Shown one piece after another: positions 38,889 through 53,277 of a DNA stretch of 64,000 bases. This DNA comes from Casuarius casuarius (lineage: Eukaryota; Chordata; Aves; Casuariiformes; Casuariidae). The stretch is taken from NCBI GenBank assembly GCA_003342895.1, contig PTFA01000055.1, positions 3,998,108 to 4,062,107 of the forward strand, read 5' to 3'. Position numbers and translations under genes: made by a program. Below the pieces are notes generated by a model that was not told the DNA's origin, searched no databases, and saw nothing but the letters and a program-made list of their open reading frames with translations. The first letter of the stretch is position 1. Every line of letters begins with the position of its first letter.

Positions 38889-39278
38889 TGGGCATCTATT
38901 AGACATCCCTTACAGAAAGTAATAAACATTTTAACAGAAAGAAAAAATGTTAAAAAAGCAAGCAATCTAATTGATTTAGAAGTGTAGAATATATTTGTTT
39001 GCTGTAGCCTTGCCACAAGGACTAAAGAAGAAAAAAGAAGTGTGAGGAGATATCAATAGCCAAATGCCAGAATGACTGCGTTAAAATAATAATTTAAAAA
39101 ACAGGGAAATAAACATTTATAGAAGCTGTAGAAGTCAACTGTCAAGCAGAATACTATCTCTTATAGATATCTGGAACAGAATATTTCAAAGTCTCTGCTT
39201 TGCAGAAACCCAGATTCTTCTGCACTGTAGTTAGCTTCTGACAAAATTCTTCCCTCTAACCAAGTATTGGTGAAACAG

Positions 39279-39294
39279 AAAAAAAAAAAAAAAA
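39279..39294 (+). repeat. Poly(A), 16 bases
   Basis: A run of 16 A with no recognisable upstream insert. Confidence 0.9.
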
Positions 39295-42200
39295 TCACAA
39301 GAAAACACAGACTCTCAGAATGCTAGCTCACTATAGCTTAAACTGATCAAATTCTGAAACTGGGTCTCCTTAGTCTCCAAGTCATGTATTTCCACCTCTT
39401 CCACTATATCAGTCCTATCACTATTGCAATTGTATGGTAAATCAGGACAGAAATTTGAGCCAGTTGAAATTATTCCCACCATAAATACACTCAAACCTCA
39501 ATTAGTTTACAAGTGTATTAATTTCCTGAGTCGGTTTGTTCTGTAATATCTGTGTTAAAGGAGGCAGTTGGAAAGCAGATTTGTTTAAGTTGCTCTGAAA
39601 CTGCAGAAGTTCAAGAGCAACTACAGCTGTGTTTAAAGTGTTTTCCCTCTCTGCAAACTTAAGCTTAAAAAAAAAAGTTTCCTATGATGAATAAAATCTT
39701 AAACTCCTGCAACTAAATATTTTTTAATGGACCTATATCTTCTTTTGACAATTTTGGAAAGTTTGATTTTTACTTTTTATTTTAGGAATATTTATTGTAA
39801 CTTGGCAATTTGAGACAAAGAATGGTTTCATTGGCAAAAGCTTAAAGCAATCCTTTGAAAAAACTTTTTCAAAATTAACAGAAATAGGCCTTTTCCTAGA
39901 AAAAAAGAGGGGTGGGTTCAAAAATTAAACATTTCTCCACTAAAAATTTGTGATTGTCTTGAGGCCATTTTCCTAAATAAACTAAGTTTTTGTGATCAAA
40001 CTTTATAATACTTGCTATTTTCATTACAACTTTGGAATACATGGGCCAAACTGAAAGGCAGAAATTGTAAAGATATAGAAAGACAAATCAACAGCCCTTA
40101 TTTTTTTATAAATTTCACAAGAAAGGCACTGATATAAGGGAGAAAAATTGGGTTTGTGGCTCCACTAAGCAGACACAGTGTGAACTTTACATCCAGAGAA
40201 TACACATAGAAAAAGATATTTTTAAATGTCTCAACAGCATTTAAAAGCTTCATCCTGAGGACATACTGCTTCAGACGCCACAGTCAATCAACCTCAAGAC
40301 ACAGTCTAAGAAAACCTGCTTAGCTAGGTGATGTAGGTAAGCAGGATTTCTTAGTTCTCCTGTTCATTAAACTTTTTTAGCAAGGCTAGGAAAGGATAGT
40401 CTATAGTGTTAACAAGGTATGTAGTCAGGATTGCAGATGTTCAAGTTGTACCATTGGCCTGCTTTAAAACAATGTTAGTATTTTTCTCTATTTCTCAGCC
40501 AGAAATTGAAGTTTTAATAGCAATACATTGCCTGATAAATTTGCATACATTCTAAACCAGTATGAATATGTATAGTAGATGCTGCAGACAGATCAGAGAT
40601 GGATTTACAAACTGCATTTTTGGAAGTCATGCTAACTAGAAAATATTTGGGGACAAGATCACATCCTTTAAAAAAATGTTAAAACCATGTTCACATGGGA
40701 ATTTTTTTAAACTCAGAATAGATGGTTATCAATCATAGATGACTATCAATTAAGACAGCTAATGTATTTGTATGTAGCTCATCTTCAAATTAACCAGCAA
40801 TTGTATGATTTAAAAACAAAACAAATTTATTCAATATTCATAAGAATTTCTGCAATTACAGAATTGTGGAAAATACCATTTCCTAAGCTTGGCAATGGAG
40901 AGGCTCCTTTAGTGTTCAGATAACATGTTATGCTTCATTCAGTTTGAATGATTACCTTGAACGGAGATACTTATTCTAACAGAAATATTCTCACAGCTCA
41001 AAAATTGTACAGTACAGCATTTATTTTACAAAACATTGATCAAGAATCCAAATCTTAAAATATTTAAATTAGTAGGTGCTTTTTGAAGAAAGTACTTAAA
41101 TCTTATCAGACCTAGGTATAAAGGAGTATAAAATTATTTGTATTGCCAATAGTCTAGGAAAGTGATGGAGTGAGTTGTCTTTTGGGATTATTGGGTGTTT
41201 TCTATACTGGTAACTTCATGGATGGATCAGAAGTTATATCATATTTAACAGTTTACTGTTTAGATATTCCTCTTGAAGAGTTACATTTGGGGATAATTTT
41301 CTACTTTTAAAGTAATTGCATGCTTCTGTCATTACAGTTACACTTCCTTATGCAATTTAAAAATATTTTGTCTGTTCTCTTACTATGGCTTTTTTCAGGA
41401 GAATTGGTAAACTCAGCCCTCTTTGCCAACCTCTCCCTCACTTTACTACACCAGAAATAGTTCCACTAGCTAAAAAGGAAACCACACAAAGCACTTCATG
41501 GATTGGTGTTTCTTTTTTGAGTGGCCAGTACGGATGAGAAAACTATTCCGTGTACCTTATACCTTAAAACATCTTTAAACACAGAAAGTAAAGGCAGAAT
41601 ATCAAAAAAATTAGTTTATTGTTAGGAGAGGATACACCTGCTGTTTTGTTGCTCAATTTGCTACCGTCTGAAACTGAGCTAAAATCTTTCCTGTTTATTT
41701 GACTGCAAATTATACTTACATCGCTGAACAGTATTTGACCTTGTTTCGATATAGTCCTAGCCCTATTTCACTTTTTGCATGATGAAACACCTGTAATTAT
41801 TTTTGTGTGAAGCCTGGAGCTTTAAAGATTCCTGCTATTCCTTGATTCATTTTCTCTCTTTGTTTTGTATGTGAGATTAAACAACAGTTTCCTTGAGGAA
41901 ACTAGTGTTTACACACAACATGATTACACAAGTATGGCTTTTTATGACAAATAATAACTAAGAGAGAGATTTTCAAGAACATTCAGTATAACAAGAACTT
42001 GGCCCACATATTCAAAATAATTCTATGACCAGCATTCCTGTTGTTCTCAAGGGAGGCTTGTTGAATACACATGGAAACCAGATAATTCAGTTGGGTGCCT
42101 AAAGCAGTTAGATCTCTCTTGAAAAATCTGCCATCTGCCTCACATTACTGTTGCCATAATCTTAACCAGCTGGCCAACTTGAAAAAAAATTATATAAGAA

Positions 42201-44394
42201 AGCAAAAAACATCTTTTGTGGGAGAATCTCCCCCAAATACTTACTGAACACTTTTGAAAAGGTGATTTCTTCAATGAAGTACCTCAAAGTAAATTACTGA
42301 ATAAAGCTCTTTTTACAAACCCCAAGTCAAAACCGTAATTATTATGAATAGCCTTTATTCATAAGTTTTGAAGAGAAACAGAAAAAGGAAAGAGGTTATC
42401 TAAGGCTCTGCCTACACTCGGAAGCAGCATGGCCCAGTTCTGAAGACTGAAATAGCTGATACTGAGGACTACACATCCTATATGTGTTTCAGGGGTTTTA
42501 CTTTGGGCTACCTCTAGTCTGATCCCATAGACTAAATGCCTATTAGTTACAACTAATGCAGAGTGCCATAGAGTGTGCTCTGACATCTTCTGGTTTAGGT
42601 CTAGAATATGAGAAGATATGTAGGAGACTGACGTGTTCCGAAACTCCTACTCAATGTAAGCCAAAATATGATAAGGGGTTAATCGGAAGTTTTAAAAAAA
42701 CTTGTGAGCGAGCTGAAATGCTTACAGTAGACACAGTCTTTCTCCTGGAGCCAGACAAAGTGGTAATATACAATATTTTCAGTAATAGAGTTAACCACAA
42801 TTTTTCTGTATTACATTAGCCTACCTTCAGATTGCGTTCCTGAACTACAAGCATTTGGCATCCAAAGAAACCTTGAAGCTAGGCAAAAAGACTGTCATAT
42901 TTAACTCAGGTGGAGGCACTGGTCTGAATACTGTGATTTTCTACGTTAATGATTGGCAGGAATAGTTTGTATATCAGCATGTCATGTTCAAATTTTCTTT
43001 TTCTATAGACATACACAACTACAAAAAAATATTTCTATCATAAAGTGAGCTTTACTTCAAGAATGAGATACTCTGATGGTATAAATACGGATCAGCAATC
43101 TTTAAACTACTAACATTAATATGTAGGGCAGGCGTTCCTGTTGCCCATATAATACTGTTCTCCAAAGACTATGGCAAAATGATCACTAAAATGTCATAAA
43201 GGCAGTAAACAACAGAAAGAGAATAGATAAAACTAAAATAACAGAACACTCTTCTCTTCCTCTTCACATAACTCAAATGGGCAGCTTTCTCATTTTCTTT
43301 TTAATAATGAGAAAAGAATATTTAAAATTTGGCAGTAACTGTAAGTAATAATTTTGATATAAAGTGTTCCAGACTCTTAAGTAGCCTGGAAAATAATTAC
43401 AGTTAAATAAAAATGAAATAATACAATGTGCAACATGATATTGTACAATAAAAGTGTTTTGAATGATAGTAAACACAATCTGGGGAAATGTGATGGTGCT
43501 TTTGTCACAATATTTCTGTTAAGGTTCTATGTACATATGGCAATGATAAATTATCATTTCAATTGATAATCAAGTGCATTTCAATCAAGTTCTCGTCAAA
43601 CAAATGCCAGGTTGAACACCAGGTATTAGAATCAAAACTTTAGTGAAATTAATCCTATACAGAAAAATAATTATTCCCCCCACACCTTTTTTTCAGAGCA
43701 AGGGTATTGTCCCCAAAACACAAAATTGAGAAGAGGCTGCAGAGTGGTCTAACCTTTCTCAAAGCAACATTTTAAACCCCAAACTATTATTTTGTATCTT
43801 CATTTTGTATAACACACCTCAGAATCAGCTTTATTCTCTTCTGAAAGTTTCAGCATATGCATAGTAACACGGAACAAATTGCACGATTTTATCCAGTTCC
43901 GTATCTTTACCTGAATTCCACCAGAAAAATTCCAAGTGTATACTTAAAAGTAAAAAAAAGTTTATCCCCAGAGACTTCTTGATAATGTTTCTTTAATGAT
44001 GAGCAATTACAGCATAGGGTTAACTAGATTACCATTATGACAACATTAAAATATTACAGCTGCTTGGTAATTTTCCTCTAAGTGAAGACAAAATTAAAAT
44101 GTTCTGCAGCCAGTATGGAAAAATTTGTAGACTCCCAGGGAGCTAGCGTTCAGATAATTACTCACCACAATTCTATCCATCCAGCTCAGAGATTCTCAAA
44201 ATAATCTTTCATATCCTATATGTGTTACCTGTAGTCTTGATTTCCTGATATCTGACCTTGCATTTTACCCTTTTAAGGATTATTTTTCATTTTACTGTAT
44301 TCTTGATCACTGAGTAGGACCCTGCTGGTCTTTCAGCTTTATTTATGACTTCATTGTTTTTTTAATGTCATTTACAAACTTTACCTGCCCAGGC

Positions 44395-44416
44395 TTTTTT
44401 TTTTTTTTTTTTTTTT
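44395..44416 (+). repeat. Poly(T), 22 bases
   Basis: This is the longest homopolymer in the window. On the minus strand it would be a poly(A) following the sequence at 44420-44520, but that sequence is not recognised as a gene or SINE. Confidence 0.9.
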
Positions 44417-44440
44417 AATCTCCAGACGCTCTGTACACTG

Positions 44441-44474
44441 AGCACTCTGACACTCCAAGCACTCTGACACCCCT
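44441..44474 (+). repeat. 17-bp tandem duplication beside a poly(T) tract
   Basis: AGCACTCTGACACTCCA is followed by AGCACTCTGACACCCCT. It lies 24 bases after the 22-base T run at 44395. Confidence 0.8.
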
Positions 44475-47400
44475 CCAGAAACACCTGCACTGAAGATTCT
44501 CTACAGGAAATTACCAGTACCAGCTAGACAGGCCTTGCTCAGTGGTACACTGACGTCTGTATAGTCTAAAGTTACTAAATCAGAACATCATACAGTTCTA
44601 AGCCAAATAGTTCAAGGAATTTGAAGAATAAAATAACGGACTTATTGTGGTATCCACACTTATAATCTCATTGAAAGAGAACATTAAATATAGAAATAAA
44701 GGAATGGAAATAAAAATGGTAAATATGTATCTTTAAGTACCAATCAAGATATTCTGAATATCACATAGAAGATGGTTAATAAAGCTATAACTCACATATG
44801 AGAATTTCCTCCAGGAGGTTAAACCATAGATAAAAGTTGGTAAGATAGCAGTCTTAATTTCACTTAAGAAGAATAATGCCTGCAAGCGAAATTATATTTC
44901 ATTACACAGTGTAACATCACTTTCGCTATCCATTCTAAAGTATCTCAGCCTCTAAGTACTAAGATTTCTAAATTGTACTACAATAAAAGCATTATCTTAA
45001 ATTAACCTGAAGCACAAATTACAATTCTGTGTTCTCACTCCAATCAGATAGAAGCCTGCATTTAGAATACCCCTCCGTTCTCTAGGGAAACATATGGTCT
45101 TGAGTGCTGAAGGAAATATGAGTCATACAATAGCTTGCCTTTTTCAGAACTGCACATATGAGTTTGTAGTAAAAAAGCATGGTGTAATCAAGTATTCTAT
45201 AGACTTCTGTCATTACAAATAAATTTTATCAAGACTTTTCTAAAGACACAATATTAAATTTCACAAATGTCCTATTACATGCAGCTCCAGACAAAGTAAT
45301 ATTTTGATGAAAGCTATAGAAATGCTTAGGCAAAAGAGCTGTATCTCATTTCACAGTTTCAGTATTTTACACTTTTATTTTATGCTTTGATACAGGATGT
45401 CAAAATCAAGATGTAATATACAGAGCTTTCATTAGCTGTTCAAATTACCTAAGCTGGTAGAGCAGTACTTAAGCTAACCACCTAGTTACAAAAGTAACCT
45501 CCACTATAGCTGACTTTCTCTGTAACTGAAAACTCAGAAGGCATTTCAGAAGGCTTTTCACAGGAGATGTACTGAATTTATTTTATTTATTGAATAATGC
45601 GATAATTTGATTTTACAAAAAGCAAAGCAGTGAAACATATTCCACTAAGTAATGTACTTTCTCTCCAGTCTTCAAAACCTGAAAAGTTATAGCATACCCA
45701 CTCCTTATACTATTCAGAATACGTCACAGGATTCATCATGGCATCACTTGCAAAAGCTACCAGTGAAACAGGTAAGCAGCGGTTTTCTACCCAAACACAT
45801 AACCTATTATTGTAGAGAATGTGTCATATCATAAAATCACAAAATAGAATGGACATCTGGATAATGTTAATATACTTCAGATTTTGGAGAGGGGCCACAT
45901 TAACCTCTCTAAAAACCATCCATCAGCTCAGAAATTTTATCTTACAATCAAGGTGGTTTTGGATTACCCAACTACAGTTAAATTATTGGTAACTCAGTGA
46001 TGAAGTAAGCAGTGATCGAGTTCAGGACTTACTATCATAAACCAAGGTGCAGGTCAGAAGGCAGAATACATGCATAGATTATGAAACTGGCCATTCATCA
46101 TTTCATCTTATGCATTTTTAAAGAAGGAATGCCAAACATCAATGCAAAGAATAGAGAAAATCCTAATATGTCCCCAGTTTACAAGAAATTAATTTTATGC
46201 AGCCATTAGACTTCAAACTAGTTATTTATCAGCACAACTGATAACTGCAAGAATAAACTGTATGCACTGAATTTAACCCTACAGAACTGCTGTCTATGCA
46301 CAAAATGGATTCTTCAGTGTAAACGAAAGTAGACATATTACTAAAAACCTTGCTATTTACATGCATCAGGATGTAAATGAAGATGAGTATAGTAAAGCTA
46401 TTTAACAGCTTAAGGATGAACCTGTTCAAGTAATAATTAACTATTTTCACTAGACTTTGTCTAGCCTAAGTGTAGAACTTTTCCATGTTTTAAACCTAGT
46501 TTTTTATAAAGTGCTCACTGATTTATTTTATTTCAGTTTTCTTAATCCTACATCTTTATTTTTTCATGTAGATACTTATGTGTCATTTTAATCAGGGAGT
46601 CATATTCATAATTAATGTACATTGTTTACTCTCAAGATATTTAGTATTTCATCTATTGACTATTACTGAGTCTACGCTTTTCATTAAAATTTATACATAG
46701 AGACAAGAAAATGTTGCTGCTTCATACAGATGAAGATAATGAAAGCTGTGCAATGAACCTTAGTATTAACACAGAATAACTGTGTTTGTATATTTGATTA
46801 ACTGTTTTTATAACCTCTGTTCATGGTCTTTTTATCTATTTGTAATAAATCACCCCAATCACACATGTACATGGACGTTCAGATTACATACATATATCTA
46901 TATCAAAATTTTATATTCACAGGAACATCAAATAACAACAGATAGATAAGACACATTCCAAAATTTCCTGCCAAGCCTATCTATCCAGATATTGTATACG
47001 TGAAGATTCACTATATTGAATATTATCTCCAAAGGTAGACAACTGCCAAACTACCAAAATCTCTGACCTTTTTTTTGTATGACTGCTATCATATAGGATT
47101 ACCACTAGGTATCCAAAGACTAAGTATCTGGTATTTAGATACTGGATAAAATTATATGAACCAGTTACTGGAAATCAAATGTAGGGTTTACATTGCATTA
47201 ACTACTCCAAAGTAACGGCTTGTTTTCAAGTTCTTACCTCATAGAAAATGTGAAGTAGTTTATCCCTCAAGTGCAATTATTCCTTAACCAAAATTCAGAA
47301 TTAAACTCTGCTTAGGGAGAAATTATTCAGCCTTAATTCTACAAGGATCTTCAAATTTTTATCCATGACTAAAATCTTACTTCATCTGACTTTCCATTTT

Positions 47401-48219
47401 AGTTGGCCATTCGTGTGCAAGCGTATAATAACATCTTCAAAATGGGATTTTTGTGAGGCATTTATGAATTAATAGCCTATTTCACATGCTTGTATCCTTT
47501 ATACAGCATGCTACAGAAGTCTGGTTTGTAATCCTGCTTCAGGCTACAACATTGTAAATGAGTTATTCACAGTTCTCTCCCCAGCCTAGTGTGGAGAAGT
47601 ACCTTTTTGGCTACATGAATATCGTGAAAATTCATTTTCATTTCCCTATGCTTTTATGCTTCCTTCCAGAAGTTCTCTTATTTTCAGTCATGATCCTTGT
47701 AAGTAAGTGGATCTCCTGCCACTTTTGAGAAAGCTAGAAAGGTCTATCCTGGACTAGAACACAATCCAACCTTTTACCACATATTACTGTTTAACATACA
47801 TGTTCAGCCTTTCTGCAGTGCACCACTTCTGCATAAATTCCAGCCTATCTCCTCACTGTACTGGCTCTAAAGCAAGGAGTTAAAATATGTTTTATAATTT
47901 TTTAAAGTATGAGTTTTCACATATTCCTATCAAAATCAGTTAAACAGCTAAAAAACCCTAAAACGCATAATACATTCAGTTTGATTTAAGTATCGCTCTA
48001 AAATCCAGAGGCAGCAATCCAGATTTAAGTTCAAAGTTTCGTCTCTTTTCCCTTTATGCACAAACATTGCTGATTCTATGGTGTTCTATTTTATGCAACT
48101 AAAACAGAAAGGGATCCATTTGCAAACACATTAGACTGCATCGACCTAACACTCCCCTCCATCAATTATATGTATAAATTCTTGGACATATTGAATGGAG
48201 AGATGATTTGTCTTCTCGG

Positions 48220-48291
48220 TATAATATATAAGCACTTGTCAACATTGACACCAAATATAATTTATGAACGCTTGTCAACAGCGACATCAAA
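48220..48291 (+). repeat. Imperfect 36-bp tandem duplication
   Basis: Two 36-base units, each with a core CTTGTCAACA and a following GACA, differ at about seven positions. It is an older duplication than the perfect one at 23.0 kb. Confidence 0.85.
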
Positions 48292-50305
48292 ACACTAAAC
48301 TGAAACCTGTAGGTTTAAGCCTTGGCCTAGTTGGCACAAATGGCCCTCTCCACTGAGGATAAACTAAAAACCTTCATTACACTTATGTATGAGATAAAAA
48401 AATATACTATTTCAGTCTGTTGACACATAAAACTTTTTAGTTCTGCTGTTTACTGCAGTTTATGTCTAGGCATATGCTTGTTTGTGCAGTTATGTAAATG
48501 CACTGCTTTGACAGATAGGATGTAGTCTGATCTCCCCTTAAACTTAAAAGGTTGTACCTAAATTCCAAAATGACACTAACGCTCTTACATTTGTAGAACA
48601 CGACCCTGCAGGTTTTCCTGAGCAAACACTCCTCAGTTTTGCAGTTCACTTTGTTTATGCTGCAACATCAAGAATTCAGGCATTTGCATTGCAAGGCCTA
48701 TAGGCAAGGACTGCAATTTAGGCACTGGGACAATTTCTGCTTATTGTCTGCTTGTTTGATACCTGTGCTGGGCAGAAATGGCTGTAATTTTGTTTAGCTC
48801 TTTTCATTGTGAACGGTTTTGTGAATGCCGCCTTCATCCTGGCCCATATAGCAAAGTGGCACGTAGATATATAGGAACATAAGAAAGCTATGGGAGGAAA
48901 GCAAGAATGTTTGCTCACTGTATGTAAGCTATTCTGCATACCTATCCAAATGCCCTCAGCTAAATAGGAAGCAGCTTCCTCCTCCATAAAATTTCCTGCG
49001 ACGTCATAGCATGCACCTATGCAATCATCACAAAATAGCTGCGGTTCTGCCTCTTTACACTCATTTACTTCAGCATAACCTCCGTTAGGGTTTATACTCT
49101 TCACTGAATAATTTCAAGCATCTGCAACAGCTAGGAGTTCAACAGATGTGTTCACTACCTCTGAAAATACTGTCTTATCAGTCTTCTCTTTACACGGCAA
49201 CAGCAATTTTGCAAGCAGCCCAACTTCTGGTAGGGCACAAAGTACCTAGGCAAAACTAGAAGCTTCATTCTTAACTGTCTATCTTGACTATTATTGTTCT
49301 TTAACTAAACTCTCAGTTCTACAGTCATACAAATTTCTGTATAAACTACTAATTTGGCCTCTGATTTCGGAAGGTAGCTGGAGGCTTAGTTTCTTTAGGC
49401 TTCCTGGAAAACCACAGTCATAATAGTAAGTAAATACCCCCACACACAAATAACACACTTTTATTTACATAACCATGATTATTTGATATCTTTTTAATCA
49501 ACTTCCTACCATATAATTTTATCATACTACCATCTTCTTAAAACAGCTTTTTAGCAAGTGACATGAAAATTTATCAGCCTACATGTAAAGTCTACCTACT
49601 TGTCAGTCATATTTTTCTCCTTTGATTTAAAAATGTGTATTTTCCTCTCTCTGTAGGTGAAGAGAATTTTGAATTATAGGTACCTACAGTTTCGGTCAGG
49701 ACCTACCCTCTCTTAATATATGAAGATATATTAAAGTATTGTAATAGATACCTAATATGTCTTAATATCCTCTTAAACTATTACAGCAGATATGATATCC
49801 TAGAAAACTAGTTTGATTCAAAGTAACCTTTAAAAAACATGCAAATACACTTTTTTTATAAAATAGACTAATTGACAAAAAGTATTGTGTAAAGAGCCAA
49901 AGTCATCACTGTAAACTGGTCAGAAAATATTTGAAACAGGATACTTTGCCATTTGCATCCAATTTGTTACATCGTCATTGTTCAAAACACATTTGGTATT
50001 CTGCGGTATCAAATCACATCCATGTGAACAATTACTGAATTGTCGCAATTATTTCAAGGATTCTGACACATGCTTTTTATTCATATTTGTAACTATATTC
50101 TGTTAAGGAAAAAAAGGGAAAATATCATTGAGAGCAGAAAGTAGTGCAAAGCAAAAATTATTGATAGGAAGGACAGAAGAAAACCCCTTTTATTACAATT
50201 CCACAAATACCTCTCAAGGTATCCCTTAGACAAGTCTAGTTCATTGACTTACTCTGATTATCAGGCAGCTAATGTTAGAAAAGCAGAAGCCATGACTCCC
50301 TCCAC

Positions 50306-50354
50306 GAAGCCCCAAAAGAACCATGAAGCCCGGAGAAGCCATGAAGCCCCAAAA
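50306..50354 (+). repeat. Degenerate GAAGCCCC-based tandem cluster
   Basis: GAAGCCCCAAAAGAACC, then ATGAAGCCCGGAGAAGCC and ATGAAGCCCCAAAAGAGA form a short head-to-tail cluster of related units in otherwise single-copy sequence. Confidence 0.7.
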
Positions 50355-51094
50355 GAGACTCTTTTAATGAAATAATAAGAGGATTTGCCATAATGCAATA
50401 AAATGTGTTAATTTAGGAGTCTATTTCTCTGACTGGTAAGTGAGATAGTTGCGCACAAATCACCCACACATTACTGGAAGAACAGACCCTCTTTGCAAAA
50501 TGAACATAGAGTTTCACTCGAATACTATAGCTGCTACAAATAAATGTAGTTACCTCTTTTCATTACTAATCTGGCACAATCCTGACACTCAGGAAGCCAT
50601 CCTTCAGATTTTTTTCATATTTCATTTACATATGGATAACAGGTTAAATACAGCTTCATATTTGTCTCAAATCATGTTATAACATTCCTATTGAAAGATC
50701 TTAGAAAATAAAAATATTTACAAAATACATAGGAAATGAAAGATATGAAGTACTAGAGTAAAATACACATGATCTTTTATCCACAGGATTTCCAGAATAA
50801 AGTCAAAAGATGTACAACTCTTCTACACATGTAGAGGTTATCTGGTACAAAAGACTTAACAATATTGAATGTAGCTGCTTCACAGTATGTGTACATTTTG
50901 CAATAGATACTTGTTCAGGGATGATCTATGCAAGATAGTCCACACTGAAGAGCAAAACACTATTAATTTTAGATACACCTTTTCCCATCCATGTATCTGC
51001 AAAGATAACACTCTAATCCACAGTCTCTTTATTTTATATGTCATTCACTCATTTCAAATTCTGCTGCAAAGAAAATTTCCTAGCCTGTTTCTTC

Positions 51095-51400
51095 AGCATC
51101 TCTCTATCTGTTGCTGAATCCCCCTACTCTCTTTCCTCATTCTACGGCATCAAATACAAGTTGCTTCTTTCACCCTCAAGGTTATTCATTAGTTGTCCCC
51201 AGCTCATTTATACCTTTCTTCCTGTACGATAACTCGCACTTCCAAATCAGCTCATGATGCCAGCCCCCAATTAACACTCGTCAGATTTTCAAACAAGCTG
51301 AAAATATTCTTTTCTTATTGTTAGGGAGAAATGCACTAGAAAGTAATTTGCAAAACTAACCCATCATGCTCTTTTAAATTCCTTTTGGAGTGGCTGCTTT
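51095..51400 (+). mobile_element. Old pyrimidine-rich interspersed repeat, copy 2
   Basis: Phrases such as TTCTACGGCATCAAATACAA, TCACCCTCAAGGTTATTCAT, GTCAGATTTTCAAACAAGC and AATTTGCAAAACTAACCCAT follow the order of the same old repeat family as the block at 29.9 kb. The overlapping part is the 'ttgcaaaact...ttttaaattccttttg' stretch. Family not named; strongly diverged. Confidence 0.45.
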
Positions 51401-53174
51401 CCCATGTTTGCAAAAATATTGATCATATCTTTCATGAACATGACTTTAAGTGATTAAGCCTGACCAGTCAAGCAATTTAGCATGGGACCCAAGTAAACCA
51501 CACACCTTGTCATACATTTAGCCTCTTCAGATGACAGGTAATATCTAGTGTTAACATTTCACATACAATAACCCATCTATATAAAAAGTAAGAACTGACA
51601 TCTCCCTCTGCCACAAAAGAGAAAGAGAAAAATTACAAAACTATTTTAAATTAGAGTCCATAAAAATTAGCATCTGCACCATTTGTAGCATGCACAAATT
51701 TCACTGGTGTTAAATTTTAATATCTTCCAAAAGGCCCATTAAGTTCCTGTAAGTAAAGGAAAAAAAGGTGATTCTGTTTATAGAGCTTTGACTCCACCAC
51801 TTTTCTCTCTCTTAGATGCCCTCCTTCTTGTCCCAAGAGAGAGAAATGCAGACAGATCATAAGGAAATAAATAAGACTCAGAAGCTTTATAAAATCTGTG
51901 GAAGCAGAAATGGAAGTTTGTATCATTTAAAAGCTGCAGAATGCAGATACAGTGCTTACAGAAAGGCCTAGAAATATGGCTGACTTCTGAGGACGAACAT
52001 GATCAAAAGATGCTGCTTTTTCAGTCTTGACACCTATGTGTATTTTACAACCACACTACCTAATGCAAATGCTAAGAAAGTGTTTTCCCATGCTGATCCA
52101 ATATTCCCAGATACTCCAACTGTAATGCTTGACTCCAGTTTTAAGTGAGCAAGAAAGCTCCCTCTTTGGAAGGGAGTCATTTTAGGGCACTTTGGAATTC
52201 TGATGCAGGCTAAGCTGCCCATAAGTTCTGTCTCTTTTCTTTGTATTTCTTTATCTATCTGTATCCATCTGTAATCTCAGATCATATACCTAAATTCTAG
52301 GATGGCTGGATTATCGTTGGATGACTTGGTCTTTGGAATAAGTCACCATTCTATTCTAGGTTTCAACACTACCAAACATAACAAGATGATAATACAATAA
52401 CAACAGATATGCAGAATGGCTATAAATATCATAGTTTAGGGGTTTAGGTGACTTGGAAAGTGATACATATTTTCTGGCTGTTTATAACTTAATACTGCAC
52501 CCCAACAAAAGAATGCTACATTTCACTTTATATAGCCAGCCACTGCCTGTACATGTAAAATCAGAGCTATTCTATACCCCCAATGTGCTAAGCATACAGT
52601 AAATCAGAAATTTTTCCAAGGAATAAAGGAGAAGAATTTGTGCCCACTTCAAAACTCAACATCTAATAATGTAAAAAATGCAATTAATATTGTTATCCAA
52701 TTTTAATTTCAAGCTATGTGGGAGTTTTATTAATTAAATCAACATTAAATATTTTTCATATCAGCCATGTCTTTATTGTACTGGTTGTTATAAAGGAGGA
52801 ATAAGTTGTATAATTAGAATAAATACAATTATATCTATACCTTCATTTAAATGAGATAAAAACACAACATTATATATTCTCTAGATTTGATCCAGCTCCT
52901 TCAAAATCCCACTGAATTATTTTATCACTGCACCAGGATTTTATTAATCTGGATTGCATCAGTTACTCAGAAAGCAGTTATTTTACCTAAACTATTCCTC
53001 AAATTTAAATTTTTCAGAGTATATAACAGCATTGCATATACAAAATTAATTTCTTAAAAAATAAAACTTAGGAATCTAAGTGTTGCAGAATTATATTTAA
53101 TAATATATAAATGACAATAAAGAGACACTAAATATAATGGGGATTATATAGTCACAAGTGAAATTAGGTTCTAG

Positions 53175-53277
53175 CCAGGAACTGGAGATCATTTCACTTC
53201 TCCCTATCCAATTATAAACTGTAATTTATAAGCAACTCATGTTCGTCTATGCACTGATGTTCTAAGCCAAGAATGTT
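53175..53277 (+). repeat. Inverted repeat, left arm
   Basis: The left arm starts CCAGGAACTGGAGATCATTT and ends AGCCAAGAATGTT. The reverse complement of 56543-56642 matches it with two substitutions and a small gap plus one or two changes near the right end, about 95% identity over ~100 bases. Similarity stops sharply at both ends. The two arms are 3.3 kb apart in the intron. Confidence 0.93.

Larger units (their letters stand above)
34460..53170 (-). other. Long AT-rich intronic sequence with few landmarks
   Basis: Nearly 19 kb without a recognisable exon. Landmarks are homopolymers (39279, 44395), short tandem duplications (38189, 44441, 48220, 50306), a 22-bp perfect palindrome (38867) and an old pyrimidine-rich repeat near 51.1 kb. 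The longest open frame is 128 codons on the minus strand (48718-49104); it has no identifiable domain and I do not call it a gene. Confidence 0.65.

Noticed and set aside
42556..42819. 87-codon plus-strand open frame
   Set aside because: No family resemblance, no splice signals of note, and the length is within chance expectation.
45826..45860. Phrase 'atcataaaatcacaaaatag' resembling the antisense CR1 terminus
   Set aside because: The sequence that follows does not continue as CR1, so the resemblance is too short to call.
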